Source: Candidatus Zixiibacteriota bacterium (GTDB lineage: Bacteria; Zixibacteria; MSB-5A5; UBA10806). Taken from it: a stretch of 57,193 bases of DNA. The DNA lies in NCBI GenBank assembly GCA_024641335.1, contig JAHEDG010000015.1:1-57193 (forward strand), read 5' to 3'. Position numbers and translations under genes: made by a program. The first letter of the stretch is position 1. Each line of letters starts with the position of its first letter. The notes under the pieces are model-generated. The model ran no database searches, was not told the origin of the DNA, and was given only the letters and a program-made list of their open reading frames with translations. Below, piece after piece: positions 26,501 through 35,260 of this stretch.

Positions 26501-29500
26501 TCGATCAGTCCGGCGCGATAGATCTGCTGATCAAGGAGATCGATTTGCTCGATAAAGGGGGCGAGCGGTATAATACCGCCGATCTCTGGAACCGTCTCGG
26601 ATTTTTGTATTTTGAAATCGGTTATACCGTATCGGCACAGGTGGCTTTCGAAAAAGCTTACCTGATTGCCCGCGATCTGGAATATTATGCTGTCGCGTAT
26701 ACCGCTATGGTTAACAGGGCAACAGCGCTTTTCTCGAGCCTGACTCTTGCGCCCGACGATATTTCTATTGAAAGTATCACCGGATTTCAAAAAGACGCTT
26801 CGGATTTATATGACAATATCCTGCCGTCATACCCTGTGGCCAGAGCCAATATTAAAGGCCTGGTTGGAGCGGCTGAATTCGTCCTGGGTCTGCTCGAATT
26901 AAACGAATCAAAAACCGAAATCGGCGGAGATATAGCGGAATGGTTCGATCATGTCGATGGCTTTTCTTCCAAGATCGCCGCCCGCTTCGAAAACAGCGGA
27001 TTCTATTACAATGAGGCGTTGGCTCAACTGGTACCAGGCGAATACCCCAGGTTGGAATCTGCGTTGATGATCGATAAGGCGGTATCATTTCTGGCCCTCG
27101 GCGATTTCGAATCGGCGGACCGTTCGCTTGAACAAGCCGTCCGGTTGGCTTCTATTTCGGAATCCGGCCTGCTTTTTGCCGAGGCAACCGGCCTGCATGG
27201 ATTAATCTTAGAAACAGACGGAGCGGACAAATACGGCAAGTTGCAGGATGCCATGGCAGTATTTCAGGATATGCCGCCGGGAATTCGGTTTTTGGCTGAG
27301 ATGCCCCTGATCGCGGGGTTCTCGAATAAAGCCTTCAATATGTCCGCTGTGTCCGAGCTGCCTATGAAATCGCTTTTCGACCACGAACTGTTTAAGAAAT
27401 ATAATATTGTCAACCGGTCCCGGTTGTATATCCCGGAAAAAGGTCGAAATAACCTGGCCGGAGCTTACCTTCGTCAGCTTCTTATTAATGAAAAGGAGTT
27501 GTTCGATTTATTGGCGGTAAAGAGGAAGCTTCTGGCGCTCGGAATAATCGGGCAGGTGGAATTGAAAAAGCAAAACGAGTTGATTTCTAAAAAACGATTG
27601 GCTTACTTCGATCTCAAACAAAAGATCAGAAAGTCGGATCCGTTCTTGATCTCGACCCTTTTTCCCGAATTATCGTTCGGCGCGGTTTCGCCCCCGGCAA
27701 TTCCGCCGGACGAGCTATTTCTCAGCGCGAAGTATACATCAAGAGGAATAACTATATGGGCCGGCGATTCAGCCGGGACGGAAATGTCGGAGATAACCGC
27801 TCCTCAAGAGATACTGAAAACCGAACTGCTGAAAAAGATCGAGAGTTACGGTACAATCACCATCGCCGAAATCGGCGGTCCGGGTGATTCTCTTGAATCA
27901 ATGATCCGCGGTCAGTTCCCTGATATGACAGTTAAGAGATCATATTCCGTCGATGAAGCTTATTCACGGCGGGATGCCGGCCGGGCGTTTTCCAACCGGG
28001 TAGCTATAATAAGATTCAAAGGGTATGTCGTCACCGATGAGCAGGCGGCTATGATTTCGGCGGATATTATCACCCCTGATACTATTGGCGGCATCATGGA
28101 AGCGGGGACCTATGGCTGGCTGGTTTTTGACGGCGAATTTATTAAAAACAAAATCAATCCGAACTTGTCCGGCTGGGAGTTGATTTCAAGAGAAGTGCTT
28201 TCTAACAGCGAATCTCGATATTGCGTTCATAATATCGATGACTCGCGATTTCAGGCCGCTGGCGCGATATTGCTGAATTCGCCGATTTCGGGGGAGGCAG
28301 CCGATTGGGCGCTGGCGATTAAGGCCTTAACCGATTCGGGTATTGGAACTGTTATAACGGTCTCAGCCGACAGCGGACGGCAAAACCCGATTCCTATGCT
28401 GAAGATGTTTTTCGAGTTATCGCGGGAGAAAAGACCGATCGAATCCTTTAAATTGCTTAAGGAAACAGGATATTCCGGCCTACGGTATTTCGGCCGGGAC
28501 GGCTGGAGCTTGAATTCGAGCGGAGATATGGCGGAAAAATGGCAGAGGGAGAGAATCTTCCTGGCCAATCAGGCGTCGCTTACGCGCAACTGGGATTTAG
28601 CCATCGAAAATTATATCCTCATTCTCGAATATCTGCGTGAAAACAATATTATGCGAAAAGGCGGCAATGATATTTTAAACAGGCTCATCAGTGTTTGCAG
28701 AAAGGCCGGAATTTATCAAAAGGAATTAAATTCGAGGGGCGATGACCTTCTGCGTTTTGCCGAAGAATCAGGCGATACCGTTACCTTGGCGGGAATCTAT
28801 CTCGATCTTTCAGCCGAATTCGTCGAGTCCGGAGATTATGGTAAAGCCATCGATTTTTCCTCCAGTGGAATCGAACTTTCCAGTAGTCGCGAAAATTCCG
28901 CTTTGGAATCAAAAGGGAAACTGATCCGGGCGGAAACATATTTGAGGACCGGGCAATATAATAAGGCAAAGGATGATATCTCGGCGGTCATATTATCGGC
29001 GGCGGCTCTCGGTAACGATGAAGGGAAATTCAAGGCTATGGCCTTGCTTGGAGAGTATTATAATAATACGGGAGAATATCTTCCGGCCAGGGAAAAATTG
29101 AAGGCCGCTTTCCGATATTTCCAATCGAAAGGCGATACCCCCGATGCCTTACGATGCCGGTATCATCTTGCGGATAATTACTTGAAAGCCGGGCAATTCG
29201 CCAGGGCCGGCGGAATCGTCCGGGAGATTATCGGCAATCGTGAGGTTTACGCCGATGCCGTATTGCTGTTGGGCAGAATCATGCTCTGCCAGGGAGACCT
29301 GGATTCCGCCTATGCCGTCGCCCTCGAAGGATTAAGAATCATCAAAGCCGGGGGGGGCGGCGGAGATCTTTCAAAAGCTCACGAACTGCTTGGCGATCTG
29401 AATTCGCTTAAAGGGGATAATCAGGGAGCCGGCGAACAATACGCGCTGGCCGGGAAATATAAAAGTGAATCGACGGATGAAGCCGGTTTGGATTTGCTAT

Positions 29501-30954
29501 TGTATAAATCAACTATTACCTCTGTTAGCGACCGACAGGCCGAAGAAATTCCGCTTTTGCTGGAAGTAGAGCATAGAATGAACAGCCAGTTTACCGGAGA
29601 TCTTTGCGGGTACAGACTCGGATTGGCCTATCTGAGTAGCGGCGATAATAAAACCGCCCGACAGTATTTCGAAAAAACGCTGAATTCCGAGAATTATGAT
29701 ACGAAAAGATACCTCGGCTGGCGCGCCCTTTACAATCTCGCCTTCTTAACCGACAGCCGATCCGAAGTCGAATTTCTGGTTAGAGCCGATTCGATGGTTC
29801 GGGAGATAATTCCGGAGCCTGATTATATCCTACCCCTATATGGTCTGGATATCAGCCAGGCCGATATAGATAACGCTTTGGGAAAGATAGCGCTGAACAA
29901 GGGCGAGACAATGGCGGCCCTCGATTTTTATGAAAGAGGATTCGCCGAGAAAACAGCCGCCGGATATTTCTCGCTGGGGTTATTTGACGATCTCGAATTA
30001 TCCATGCTGGATACGCTGAATGGTCGACGGCCGAAGGCAGAGGGTTTTTCGGGAAAGTCGGATAGATACAAAGTTCTCTGGGGAATACCCGAAATATCGG
30101 CGGATGATCTCAAGAAAAACATGGGGCCAACTGACGGATTAATTAGATTTTATCAGGTTGGCTCGAAGACCGTAGCCTTTTATATCGATCCCGATACTGT
30201 TTTCTGCCTTCAATATGATTTGGATTCTTCCGCCCTGGAAAGAGGGAGAAAGGAGATCCCGGGCTTGCTTCGTTATCAATCCCGGGCTGATTCGATCCTT
30301 GAGCTCTGGTATTCCGACCTGGTGGCCGGCTTCGATGACCTGATCGGCAAAAAAGAAAATATCTACCTGGTGCCTGATGGCACTCTCTGGTATTTTCCTC
30401 TGGAGACATTGAAGATGCCCGACGGCGATTATCTATGCGAAATTTATTCGGTGGCCAGACTGACACATCTGCAGGCGAAGATACCAAAGGATTCATTCCG
30501 CCCCATTTACCCGGGAAACGGCCCGGGGACATACAATATCTGGAATGATAACCTGGAGCTGATAGAGTATATCGCCGAAACAGTCGGCGAAGGTCCGGAG
30601 AAAAACAAAGATAGAGCCTTTTTTACCCCCAATGCTTACAATCAATACATTTATGGGCAAGGCTTCGATCAAGGTCTGGTTGTCTGCGAGACAGATCCGG
30701 TTCGGGCGAACCGCCGGTCAGATATGCCATTGAGCGCGCTTATGGCCCGGCGCGACGGCTATCTGGGATTCATTCAGACCTTATGGACGATCCCCGATCA
30801 GGGGATTTCCTATTACTATTGGAAATTCCTGAACGGTCTTTATTCAGGAAAAGGGCTCAACGCTTCCAATCGCGACGGTTCATCCTTGCTTTTCGGTAAG
30901 TATAAGGGCTTACCCTACTATTGGGGGTTTTCCGCCTCGATAAACCTGAATTAA
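23557..30954 (+). CDS. Secreted giant PD40-TPR protein with two degenerate CHAT-like domains
   Basis: A 2465-residue protein with a signal peptide (IISIAAFLFPIGLSGAFA). Residues about 35-330 are PD40/TolB-like propeller blades (AISPDGKLLAYCSNAGGNEDIWIMN, CSPDKKWIAYVHADRG). TPR-like helical repeats cover about 340-1300 and 1660-2150. At about 1310-1650 a coiled linker leads into a CHAT-like domain (DELFLSAKYTSRGITIWAG) whose usual catalytic His and Cys positions read VAIIRFKG and LLNSPISG, so both residues are absent. A second CHAT-like domain (about 2175-2465) keeps a Cys (Cys2377 in LVVCETDP) and the LWTIPDQG and LPYYWGF segments, but no matching His is visible. CHAT is a caspase-like peptidase fold. 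Translation probably couples to the preceding lipoprotein (TAG directly followed by ATG). Confidence 0.8.
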   Translation: MRLIKIISIAAFLFPIGLSGAFAAALNLPEPVTLGPGIEYDPAISPDGKLLAYCSNAGGNEDIWIMNLSNNTRWKMTDHTAADYSPGFVGNDKIAFVSRRESGGGAIYISNIDGSDIKKIIGGQGYFDRPACSPDKKWIAYVHADRGESPRLMIYNSKTKHQLPGPAGIAPIFSRSGDSLIFIADRYNRNSFSTLAVYNLKDSSVTYPDTGPGVDAEPCYDPAGKKVIFIKYPGDTNNDGTITTLDDPVLMIYDLSANTKRIIYPGLRFFDISVSSNGAIYAEKDDGNIFRLSVNGVMNEEWDDNRNMVSFDSLVFHAESFDDSIMAAAVGYDIFLLTGSENLETLIKSAEIYTGLKMYHLAGYLLDAANIEQPSADNYKVDLEKGKLAFKEMKERSLHKAWYDIYRLCRHYQRNPDIPPDLAKEACLFGMEACFAAAKYAEGDSLAADGLQRFADDTLFSARVRRWNLMYTLASYAGDPADLTPLFIEYSDSYSEYPFLCDSAAIDLISRTRRYDTDMSITALGNIRSEGISSRPIVIRSLIEQASRLRAAGRNSLAELIYQEILEEFTDIPQLRYEVFVELGDISLAAGRIVPARAYLDSAAAYLGTVNDYGKVGRFKRNYASLYAFLGQNSIDSNSVRAEQLFRISLKYYSDNYYALWGLAESMARQKKWDRWNNADELLPSNVQKEYFAALKYITAFEFNHDRKDLRSARVHLLSAIEIDPRYPPPYLSIGYVDCLLENLQKKPGKYFEESIELSLQGMAAAKGSRYLESGFYINLAEANYGLEQYEDSYYYFIRALESDSTASADMLFAGHLAETAFQLDSLKQSLRYFSELYDRALSQADESSRASHALKLGTICYLSGEHDKSIEYYSIAEPYYLSIGELTTVANIYKARALGFRAIGEYRHAAELARKSLDLLTKTKRIKSPYDNRVKFIVWPFGWEIPLLSMPPLTFGGSIYPRGLTAPAEDAFLYSLMDRTFDQSGAIDLLIKEIDLLDKGGERYNTADLWNRLGFLYFEIGYTVSAQVAFEKAYLIARDLEYYAVAYTAMVNRATALFSSLTLAPDDISIESITGFQKDASDLYDNILPSYPVARANIKGLVGAAEFVLGLLELNESKTEIGGDIAEWFDHVDGFSSKIAARFENSGFYYNEALAQLVPGEYPRLESALMIDKAVSFLALGDFESADRSLEQAVRLASISESGLLFAEATGLHGLILETDGADKYGKLQDAMAVFQDMPPGIRFLAEMPLIAGFSNKAFNMSAVSELPMKSLFDHELFKKYNIVNRSRLYIPEKGRNNLAGAYLRQLLINEKELFDLLAVKRKLLALGIIGQVELKKQNELISKKRLAYFDLKQKIRKSDPFLISTLFPELSFGAVSPPAIPPDELFLSAKYTSRGITIWAGDSAGTEMSEITAPQEILKTELLKKIESYGTITIAEIGGPGDSLESMIRGQFPDMTVKRSYSVDEAYSRRDAGRAFSNRVAIIRFKGYVVTDEQAAMISADIITPDTIGGIMEAGTYGWLVFDGEFIKNKINPNLSGWELISREVLSNSESRYCVHNIDDSRFQAAGAILLNSPISGEAADWALAIKALTDSGIGTVITVSADSGRQNPIPMLKMFFELSREKRPIESFKLLKETGYSGLRYFGRDGWSLNSSGDMAEKWQRERIFLANQASLTRNWDLAIENYILILEYLRENNIMRKGGNDILNRLISVCRKAGIYQKELNSRGDDLLRFAEESGDTVTLAGIYLDLSAEFVESGDYGKAIDFSSSGIELSSSRENSALESKGKLIRAETYLRTGQYNKAKDDISAVILSAAALGNDEGKFKAMALLGEYYNNTGEYLPAREKLKAAFRYFQSKGDTPDALRCRYHLADNYLKAGQFARAGGIVREIIGNREVYADAVLLLGRIMLCQGDLDSAYAVALEGLRIIKAGGGGGDLSKAHELLGDLNSLKGDNQGAGEQYALAGKYKSESTDEAGLDLLLYKSTITSVSDRQAEEIPLLLEVEHRMNSQFTGDLCGYRLGLAYLSSGDNKTARQYFEKTLNSENYDTKRYLGWRALYNLAFLTDSRSEVEFLVRADSMVREIIPEPDYILPLYGLDISQADIDNALGKIALNKGETMAALDFYERGFAEKTAAGYFSLGLFDDLELSMLDTLNGRRPKAEGFSGKSDRYKVLWGIPEISADDLKKNMGPTDGLIRFYQVGSKTVAFYIDPDTVFCLQYDLDSSALERGRKEIPGLLRYQSRADSILELWYSDLVAGFDDLIGKKENIYLVPDGTLWYFPLETLKMPDGDYLCEIYSVARLTHLQAKIPKDSFRPIYPGNGPGTYNIWNDNLELIEYIAETVGEGPEKNKDRAFFTPNAYNQYIYGQGFDQGLVVCETDPVRANRRSDMPLSALMARRDGYLGFIQTLWTIPDQGISYYYWKFLNGLYSGKGLNASNRDGSSLLFGKYKGLPYYWGFSASINLN

Positions 30955-30966
30955 AATCGTTATCGG

Positions 30967-30995
30967 TTGACACCGGAACCGGGGAATGGTAGATT
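30967..30995 (+). promoter_or_regulatory. Possible promoter giving a leaderless ftsK mRNA
   Basis: TTGACA (30967-30972), 17-nt spacer, TAGATT (30990-30995). The -10 box ends 6 nt before ATG 31002, so transcription would start at the initiation codon. No Shine-Dalgarno is present. Confidence 0.5.
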
Positions 30996-31001
30996 TTATC
31001 T

Positions 31002-33284
31002 ATGAGATTATTAAAAGAGCTGGAAAAAGATAACAGGGATAAGATACTCGGGTTGCTTTTGGCCGCCTTGTCTCTGCTGCTGTTTATCAGCTTGATCACT
31101 TATGATTTCAACGATGATCACGCCAGAATAAAATCGGCCTTCTCCGAAGGCGGTTACGGATCGCTATTTTCAGGGCTCAATAACAGGGGAGGAGTGGTCG
31201 GCGCGCTGATCGCTTTCCTGATGTTCAATATATTCGGGTACTTTGCCTTTTTTATCCCCGCTGGTTTGGTAGTTTGGGGCTGGAACAGGTTTCTCGGCAA
31301 ACCGATTATAGCTATAAAAAAATGGAGCCTTATTTCCGTCGCTTTCGCCGCGCTTCTGATGACCCTGGTTTCCCTGCCGGGAGGAATGGAGAATCTCGTC
31401 GATCCCGCTGCCTCACCGGGAGGGATTATCGGGCATTTTATCGCCAGAATGACTCTCACGTTATTCGGATCGGTCTTCTCCTGGGCTTTGACTATTTCCT
31501 TGATTCTAACAGGTTTGATTCTGGTGATCCCTTCAGCCTTCGGACGGCTGGCCACAGCGTCGCTGACATTCATTAAGGGTAATTTCCAAAATCTGGCCGG
31601 TCTGCTCCGTTCCCGACTTGCCAATAAAACAACCATAACCGACCAACCGAAACACTCCGGGGATAAAAAAGAGAGCTTCCTCTCGGGTATAATCAGAATA
31701 AAAAAGAAAAAACATGATCGTGCGGAAATTCCAATTGATGAATCCCCCGATCTCGATATTCAAGCTGCCGGCAACAGGGATGATTCGGGGACGGCTGATG
31801 ATTCGCGGGACGAGATTCCCGGTCCGGTCCGAAAACGGGTATCTGTTCCCCAGGGTAAAAAAGGATTTTATCAGTTGCCTCCGGTTGAACTTCTGAACGA
31901 CCCTCCCGATGATATTCCGGCTCCGGATAAAACCGATTATCGTAAAACCGCCGATGCTTTGCGTCATACACTATTAACATTCGGAGTGGAGATCGATTCG
32001 GGCGAGGTCAATATCTACCCCGGCCCTGTTATTACCCGATTCGAGTTCAAGCCCGCCAGCGGGATAAAGGTCTCGCAGATCACCAACTTAGCTGATGATC
32101 TGGCCCTGGCCATGCAGGCGGAGAGAATCAGAATAGTAGCTCCCATTCCCGGAAAATCGGCCGTCGGAGTCGAGATCCCCAATCGAGCCAAAAGTGGTAT
32201 TTTCATAAAAGATATTCTATCGTCGGGGCAGTTCAAAACCCCGGATTCCAATCTCCTTTTAGCTCTTGGAAAAACAACTTCCGGCGAACCGTTCATGGCC
32301 GATCTGGCGGCTATGCCTCATCTGCTGATCGCCGGATCTACCGGATCGGGGAAATCGGTCTGTCTGAACTGCCTGATAATCAGCCTGATCTTCGGACTGC
32401 ATCCAGATCTTTTGAGATTTATCCTGATCGATCCCAAACGACTGGAGCTTTCGGTCTATGACGGTTTGCCTCACTTGGAACGGCCGGTTGTTACCGATAT
32501 GCGCGACGCCGAAAAACTCCTCGGGGACGCCGTCCTGGAGATGGAGGAACGTTATCGCAAGCTGGCCAGGGCGGGAGTCAGGAATATCGCGGATTATAAT
32601 AAACGAGAAAAAGAGGTTCTTCCGTACCTCGTAATTGTGGTCGATGAACTGGCTGATATGATGATGAGCGGCTTAAGCCGAGTGGAATCTCTAATTACCC
32701 GTCTGGCCCAGATGGCCAGGGCGGTGGGGATTCACCTTGTGCTGGCCACTCAAAGACCGTCAGTGGATGTTATCACCGGTCTGATCAAGGCCAATTTTTC
32801 TACCAGGATAGCCTTCCAGACAGCCACCAAGGTCGATTCACGTACAATTCTTGATGCCAACGGAGCCGAGAAGCTCCTGGGCAAAGGGGATATGCTCTTC
32901 TCCAGGCCGGGGTTGGCCGAACCGATCAGAATTCACGGGGCTTACATTTCGAGCGAGGAGATCGAACGGACGGTCGAATTTATCGCTCAGCAGGAATACC
33001 GAACCAAACCGGTAGAGACTTTCGATAAAAGCTCGGCAAGCTCCATTCCCGGTTTCGATCCCTCCAATGATCCTTTGTATAAAGAAGCGGTGGAACTGGT
33101 GATTCGTCATAAGCAGGGTTCCGTTTCTCTTTTGCAGCGCCGACTGGGCATCGGGTACCAGCGGGCCGCCCGTCTGATCGATCAACTGGAGCATACCGGA
33201 ATTGTCGGGCCGTATGACGGCAGCAAAGCCAGGGAGGTTCTGGTCACCGAGACATTCCTCGAATCAGATGAGAGTAAGAAATGA
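31002..33284 (+). CDS. ftsK: DNA translocase FtsK/SpoIIIE
   Basis: A 760-residue septal DNA pump that moves chromosome termini at cell division. Four hydrophobic helices lie within residues 15-170. A charged linker (about 200-310) precedes the motor: GVEIDSGEVNIYPGPVITRFEF (alpha domain), then Walker A AGSTGSGKSVC with Lys451, Walker B LVIVVDELADMM, and LATQRPSVDVITGLIKANF. The C-terminal winged-helix gamma domain that recognises KOPS-type sequences is present (SVSLLQRRLGIGYQRAARLID). The gene overlaps the lolA gene by 4 nt (ATGA), and the ftsK-lolA order is also found in E. coli. Confidence 0.97.
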   Translation: MRLLKELEKDNRDKILGLLLAALSLLLFISLITYDFNDDHARIKSAFSEGGYGSLFSGLNNRGGVVGALIAFLMFNIFGYFAFFIPAGLVVWGWNRFLGKPIIAIKKWSLISVAFAALLMTLVSLPGGMENLVDPAASPGGIIGHFIARMTLTLFGSVFSWALTISLILTGLILVIPSAFGRLATASLTFIKGNFQNLAGLLRSRLANKTTITDQPKHSGDKKESFLSGIIRIKKKKHDRAEIPIDESPDLDIQAAGNRDDSGTADDSRDEIPGPVRKRVSVPQGKKGFYQLPPVELLNDPPDDIPAPDKTDYRKTADALRHTLLTFGVEIDSGEVNIYPGPVITRFEFKPASGIKVSQITNLADDLALAMQAERIRIVAPIPGKSAVGVEIPNRAKSGIFIKDILSSGQFKTPDSNLLLALGKTTSGEPFMADLAAMPHLLIAGSTGSGKSVCLNCLIISLIFGLHPDLLRFILIDPKRLELSVYDGLPHLERPVVTDMRDAEKLLGDAVLEMEERYRKLARAGVRNIADYNKREKEVLPYLVIVVDELADMMMSGLSRVESLITRLAQMARAVGIHLVLATQRPSVDVITGLIKANFSTRIAFQTATKVDSRTILDANGAEKLLGKGDMLFSRPGLAEPIRIHGAYISSEEIERTVEFIAQQEYRTKPVETFDKSSASSIPGFDPSNDPLYKEAVELVIRHKQGSVSLLQRRLGIGYQRAARLIDQLEHTGIVGPYDGSKAREVLVTETFLESDESKK

Positions 33285-33868
33285 TAAGAGTTTTGATAAT
33301 GATTCTGATCATGGCCAATTCTTCCGGAGAGGAACTGCTCGATTCCATCTCGACCCGATACTCGTCCGCGGCAGGGATACAATGGCAGGTGCGGTCGGTG
33401 GTTTATTCGGAGATCTTCGAGGAGGCCGATACGTCGCTGGTTCGGTTTATGTACTCCCCTCCCGATACCTTTTCTCTGGTCAGCGATCGGGAAAAAATAA
33501 TCGGGATAGGAGATACCTTGTGGGTTCTCTCCGAAAGACATCGGCAGATCCAGAAAAAAACTATGGATAGCGCGCTTCTGCCGTATAATTTTATCATCAA
33601 CTGGAGCCAAAGCTACGATATCGAGAGTTACAGCCGGGAAGGTTCTGAAAATAGATTCGACTTGAGGAGTAAAGAGAGTATCTCGCCGGATTATTTGGTA
33701 TTATCGGCTGACAAAAAACAAAGAATCCGCTCAATTTCGTATGTAGATTCCAAGGGCGATGAAGTGACCATGAGTTTCCTTGAAGAACAACTCAATCGTC
33801 CGGATAAATTCGATTTCTTTTTCCAGCAAATCCCCGATGGCTTTGAGTTTATAGATCTTACTGAATAA
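33281..33868 (+). CDS. lolA: LolA-like outer-membrane lipoprotein carrier
   Basis: A 195-residue periplasmic protein with a short hydrophobic N-terminus (MIRVLIMILIMANSS). It shows the LolA pattern: an early helix ELLDSISTRYSSAAGIQWQVRSVVY, an FMYSPPDTFSLVSD strand pair, IGIGDTLWVLSERHRQ and a C-terminal DKFDFFFQQIPDGFEFIDL. LolA shuttles lipoproteins from the inner membrane to the outer membrane. The ATG overlaps the ftsK stop codon (ATGA), so translation is probably coupled. Sequence similarity is low, as is usual for LolA, but the gene order supports the call. Confidence 0.85.
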   Translation: MIRVLIMILIMANSSGEELLDSISTRYSSAAGIQWQVRSVVYSEIFEEADTSLVRFMYSPPDTFSLVSDREKIIGIGDTLWVLSERHRQIQKKTMDSALLPYNFIINWSQSYDIESYSREGSENRFDLRSKESISPDYLVLSADKKQRIRSISYVDSKGDEVTMSFLEEQLNRPDKFDFFFQQIPDGFEFIDLTE

Positions 33869-33957
33869 GGTTTCCGATTTAGAAAAATCCGTCCTTTTTA
33901 CGGTCTTGATTGCTTATATTGAGTTATTATGAAATATGTCAGGAGTGTGCGGCGATA

Positions 33958-35256
33958 ATGATTGATACTCATAAAAGCTATTTTCTGGCTACCCTGGGAT
34001 GCTCTAAAAACGAGATCGATTCCGAAAGGATCGAGTCGAATCTTCTGGCCGCCGGGATGAACAAAGCCGATGATCCATCAAAGGCCGATTTGATAATAGT
34101 CAATAGCTGCGGCTTTATTATCGATGCCAAAATCGAATCGATCGATACCGCTCTCACGCTTCATCGGGATCGTCGGAAAGGATCCGTCCTGGTTATGGCC
34201 GGCTGTCTTCCGGCCAGATACCAGTTGAAAGAATCTTTAGGGGAAGTCGATCTTTATCTGCCGTCCGCCGAGCACGACCGTCTGGTTCCGTATCTTAAAA
34301 GTATAGGCTGGGAACTCGGTGCTCCCGACTCTGCAATCGGCCGTTTGAAACCCAATGTCCCTTTTGGGTACTTGAAGATCTCGGAAGGTTGTGATAACCG
34401 CTGCACTTATTGTGCTATACCCGATATCAAGGGTTCATTTGTAAGCAGGAAAGTCGATGATATTGTGCGGGAAGCCGATTACCTTTGTTCCAATGGCGTC
34501 CGGGAACTGGTTTTGATCGGACAGGATACCACCCTCTACGGCCAGGATCTTGAACATGACAACGGCCTGGCGGATCTTATCGGCCGATTGTCGGGTATAA
34601 TGGATTGTCGCTGGATTCGGCTTATGTACGCCCATCCGGCGCACCTGGACGATAGGGTAATTGAAATTTTGGCCTCTAATGAGAAAACAGTCAAATACAT
34701 CGATCTACCCCTTCAGCATATTAACAGCAGGATATTGAAATTGATGAACCGCAGGATCGACCGACAAAAAGTGGAATCGCTTCTAAAAAGACTGCGTCGG
34801 GATATCCCCGGCCTCGTATTGCGTACTACCTTTATCGTTGGTTTTCCCGGGGAAACGGATAACGAATTCGGCGAACTGCTCGATTTTTGCGAAGGATTCC
34901 GGTTCGAAAATGTCGGAGCGTTCAAGTATTCCCCGGAGGACGGTACACCGGCGGAGAAGTTCTCGGGGCGAAACAACGATCAGACTATCGAGGAAAGATA
35001 CTTGACTCTTTTGGATTTGCAGAATAATATCTCCGGTGACATTTTGAAGACACGCGTAGGTGAAAAGGGGAAGGTTCTGATTCACGAAATCAACAGCGAC
35101 CGGATCGGATTCGGCCGGGCCTGGTTCCAGGCTCCGGAGGTTGACGGACAGGTGATCATCGAAAGATGTTCCGCGGTTCCGGGCGATTTCGCCGATGTTG
35201 AGTATGTGGGAGCTGACGCTTACGATCTTTTTGCCGAACAAGTGAAAACAGGGTAG
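33958..35256 (+). CDS. rimO: Ribosomal protein S12 methylthiotransferase RimO
   Basis: A radical-SAM enzyme of 432 residues that methylthiolates the conserved Asp of ribosomal protein S12. The N-terminal domain binds one iron-sulfur cluster through ATLGCSKNEIDSE, VNSCGFI and MAGCLPARY. The radical-SAM motif is CDNRCTYCAIP. The TTFIVGFPGETDNEF segment and a C-terminal TRAM domain (about 365-430) follow. The wording LGCSKN and the GYLKISEGCDNRCTYC context favour RimO over MiaB. ATG 33958 is chosen because AGGAG lies upstream at 33940-33944; an earlier in-frame TTG at 33910 has no such site. Confidence 0.95.
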   Translation: MIDTHKSYFLATLGCSKNEIDSERIESNLLAAGMNKADDPSKADLIIVNSCGFIIDAKIESIDTALTLHRDRRKGSVLVMAGCLPARYQLKESLGEVDLYLPSAEHDRLVPYLKSIGWELGAPDSAIGRLKPNVPFGYLKISEGCDNRCTYCAIPDIKGSFVSRKVDDIVREADYLCSNGVRELVLIGQDTTLYGQDLEHDNGLADLIGRLSGIMDCRWIRLMYAHPAHLDDRVIEILASNEKTVKYIDLPLQHINSRILKLMNRRIDRQKVESLLKRLRRDIPGLVLRTTFIVGFPGETDNEFGELLDFCEGFRFENVGAFKYSPEDGTPAEKFSGRNNDQTIEERYLTLLDLQNNISGDILKTRVGEKGKVLIHEINSDRIGFGRAWFQAPEVDGQVIIERCSAVPGDFADVEYVGADAYDLFAEQVKTG

Positions 35257-35260
35257 GAAT

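Noticed and set aside
33910-33957. Upstream TTG start for rimO
   Set aside because: The conserved protein begins at MIDTHKSYFLATLGC, and AGGAG is placed for ATG 33958.
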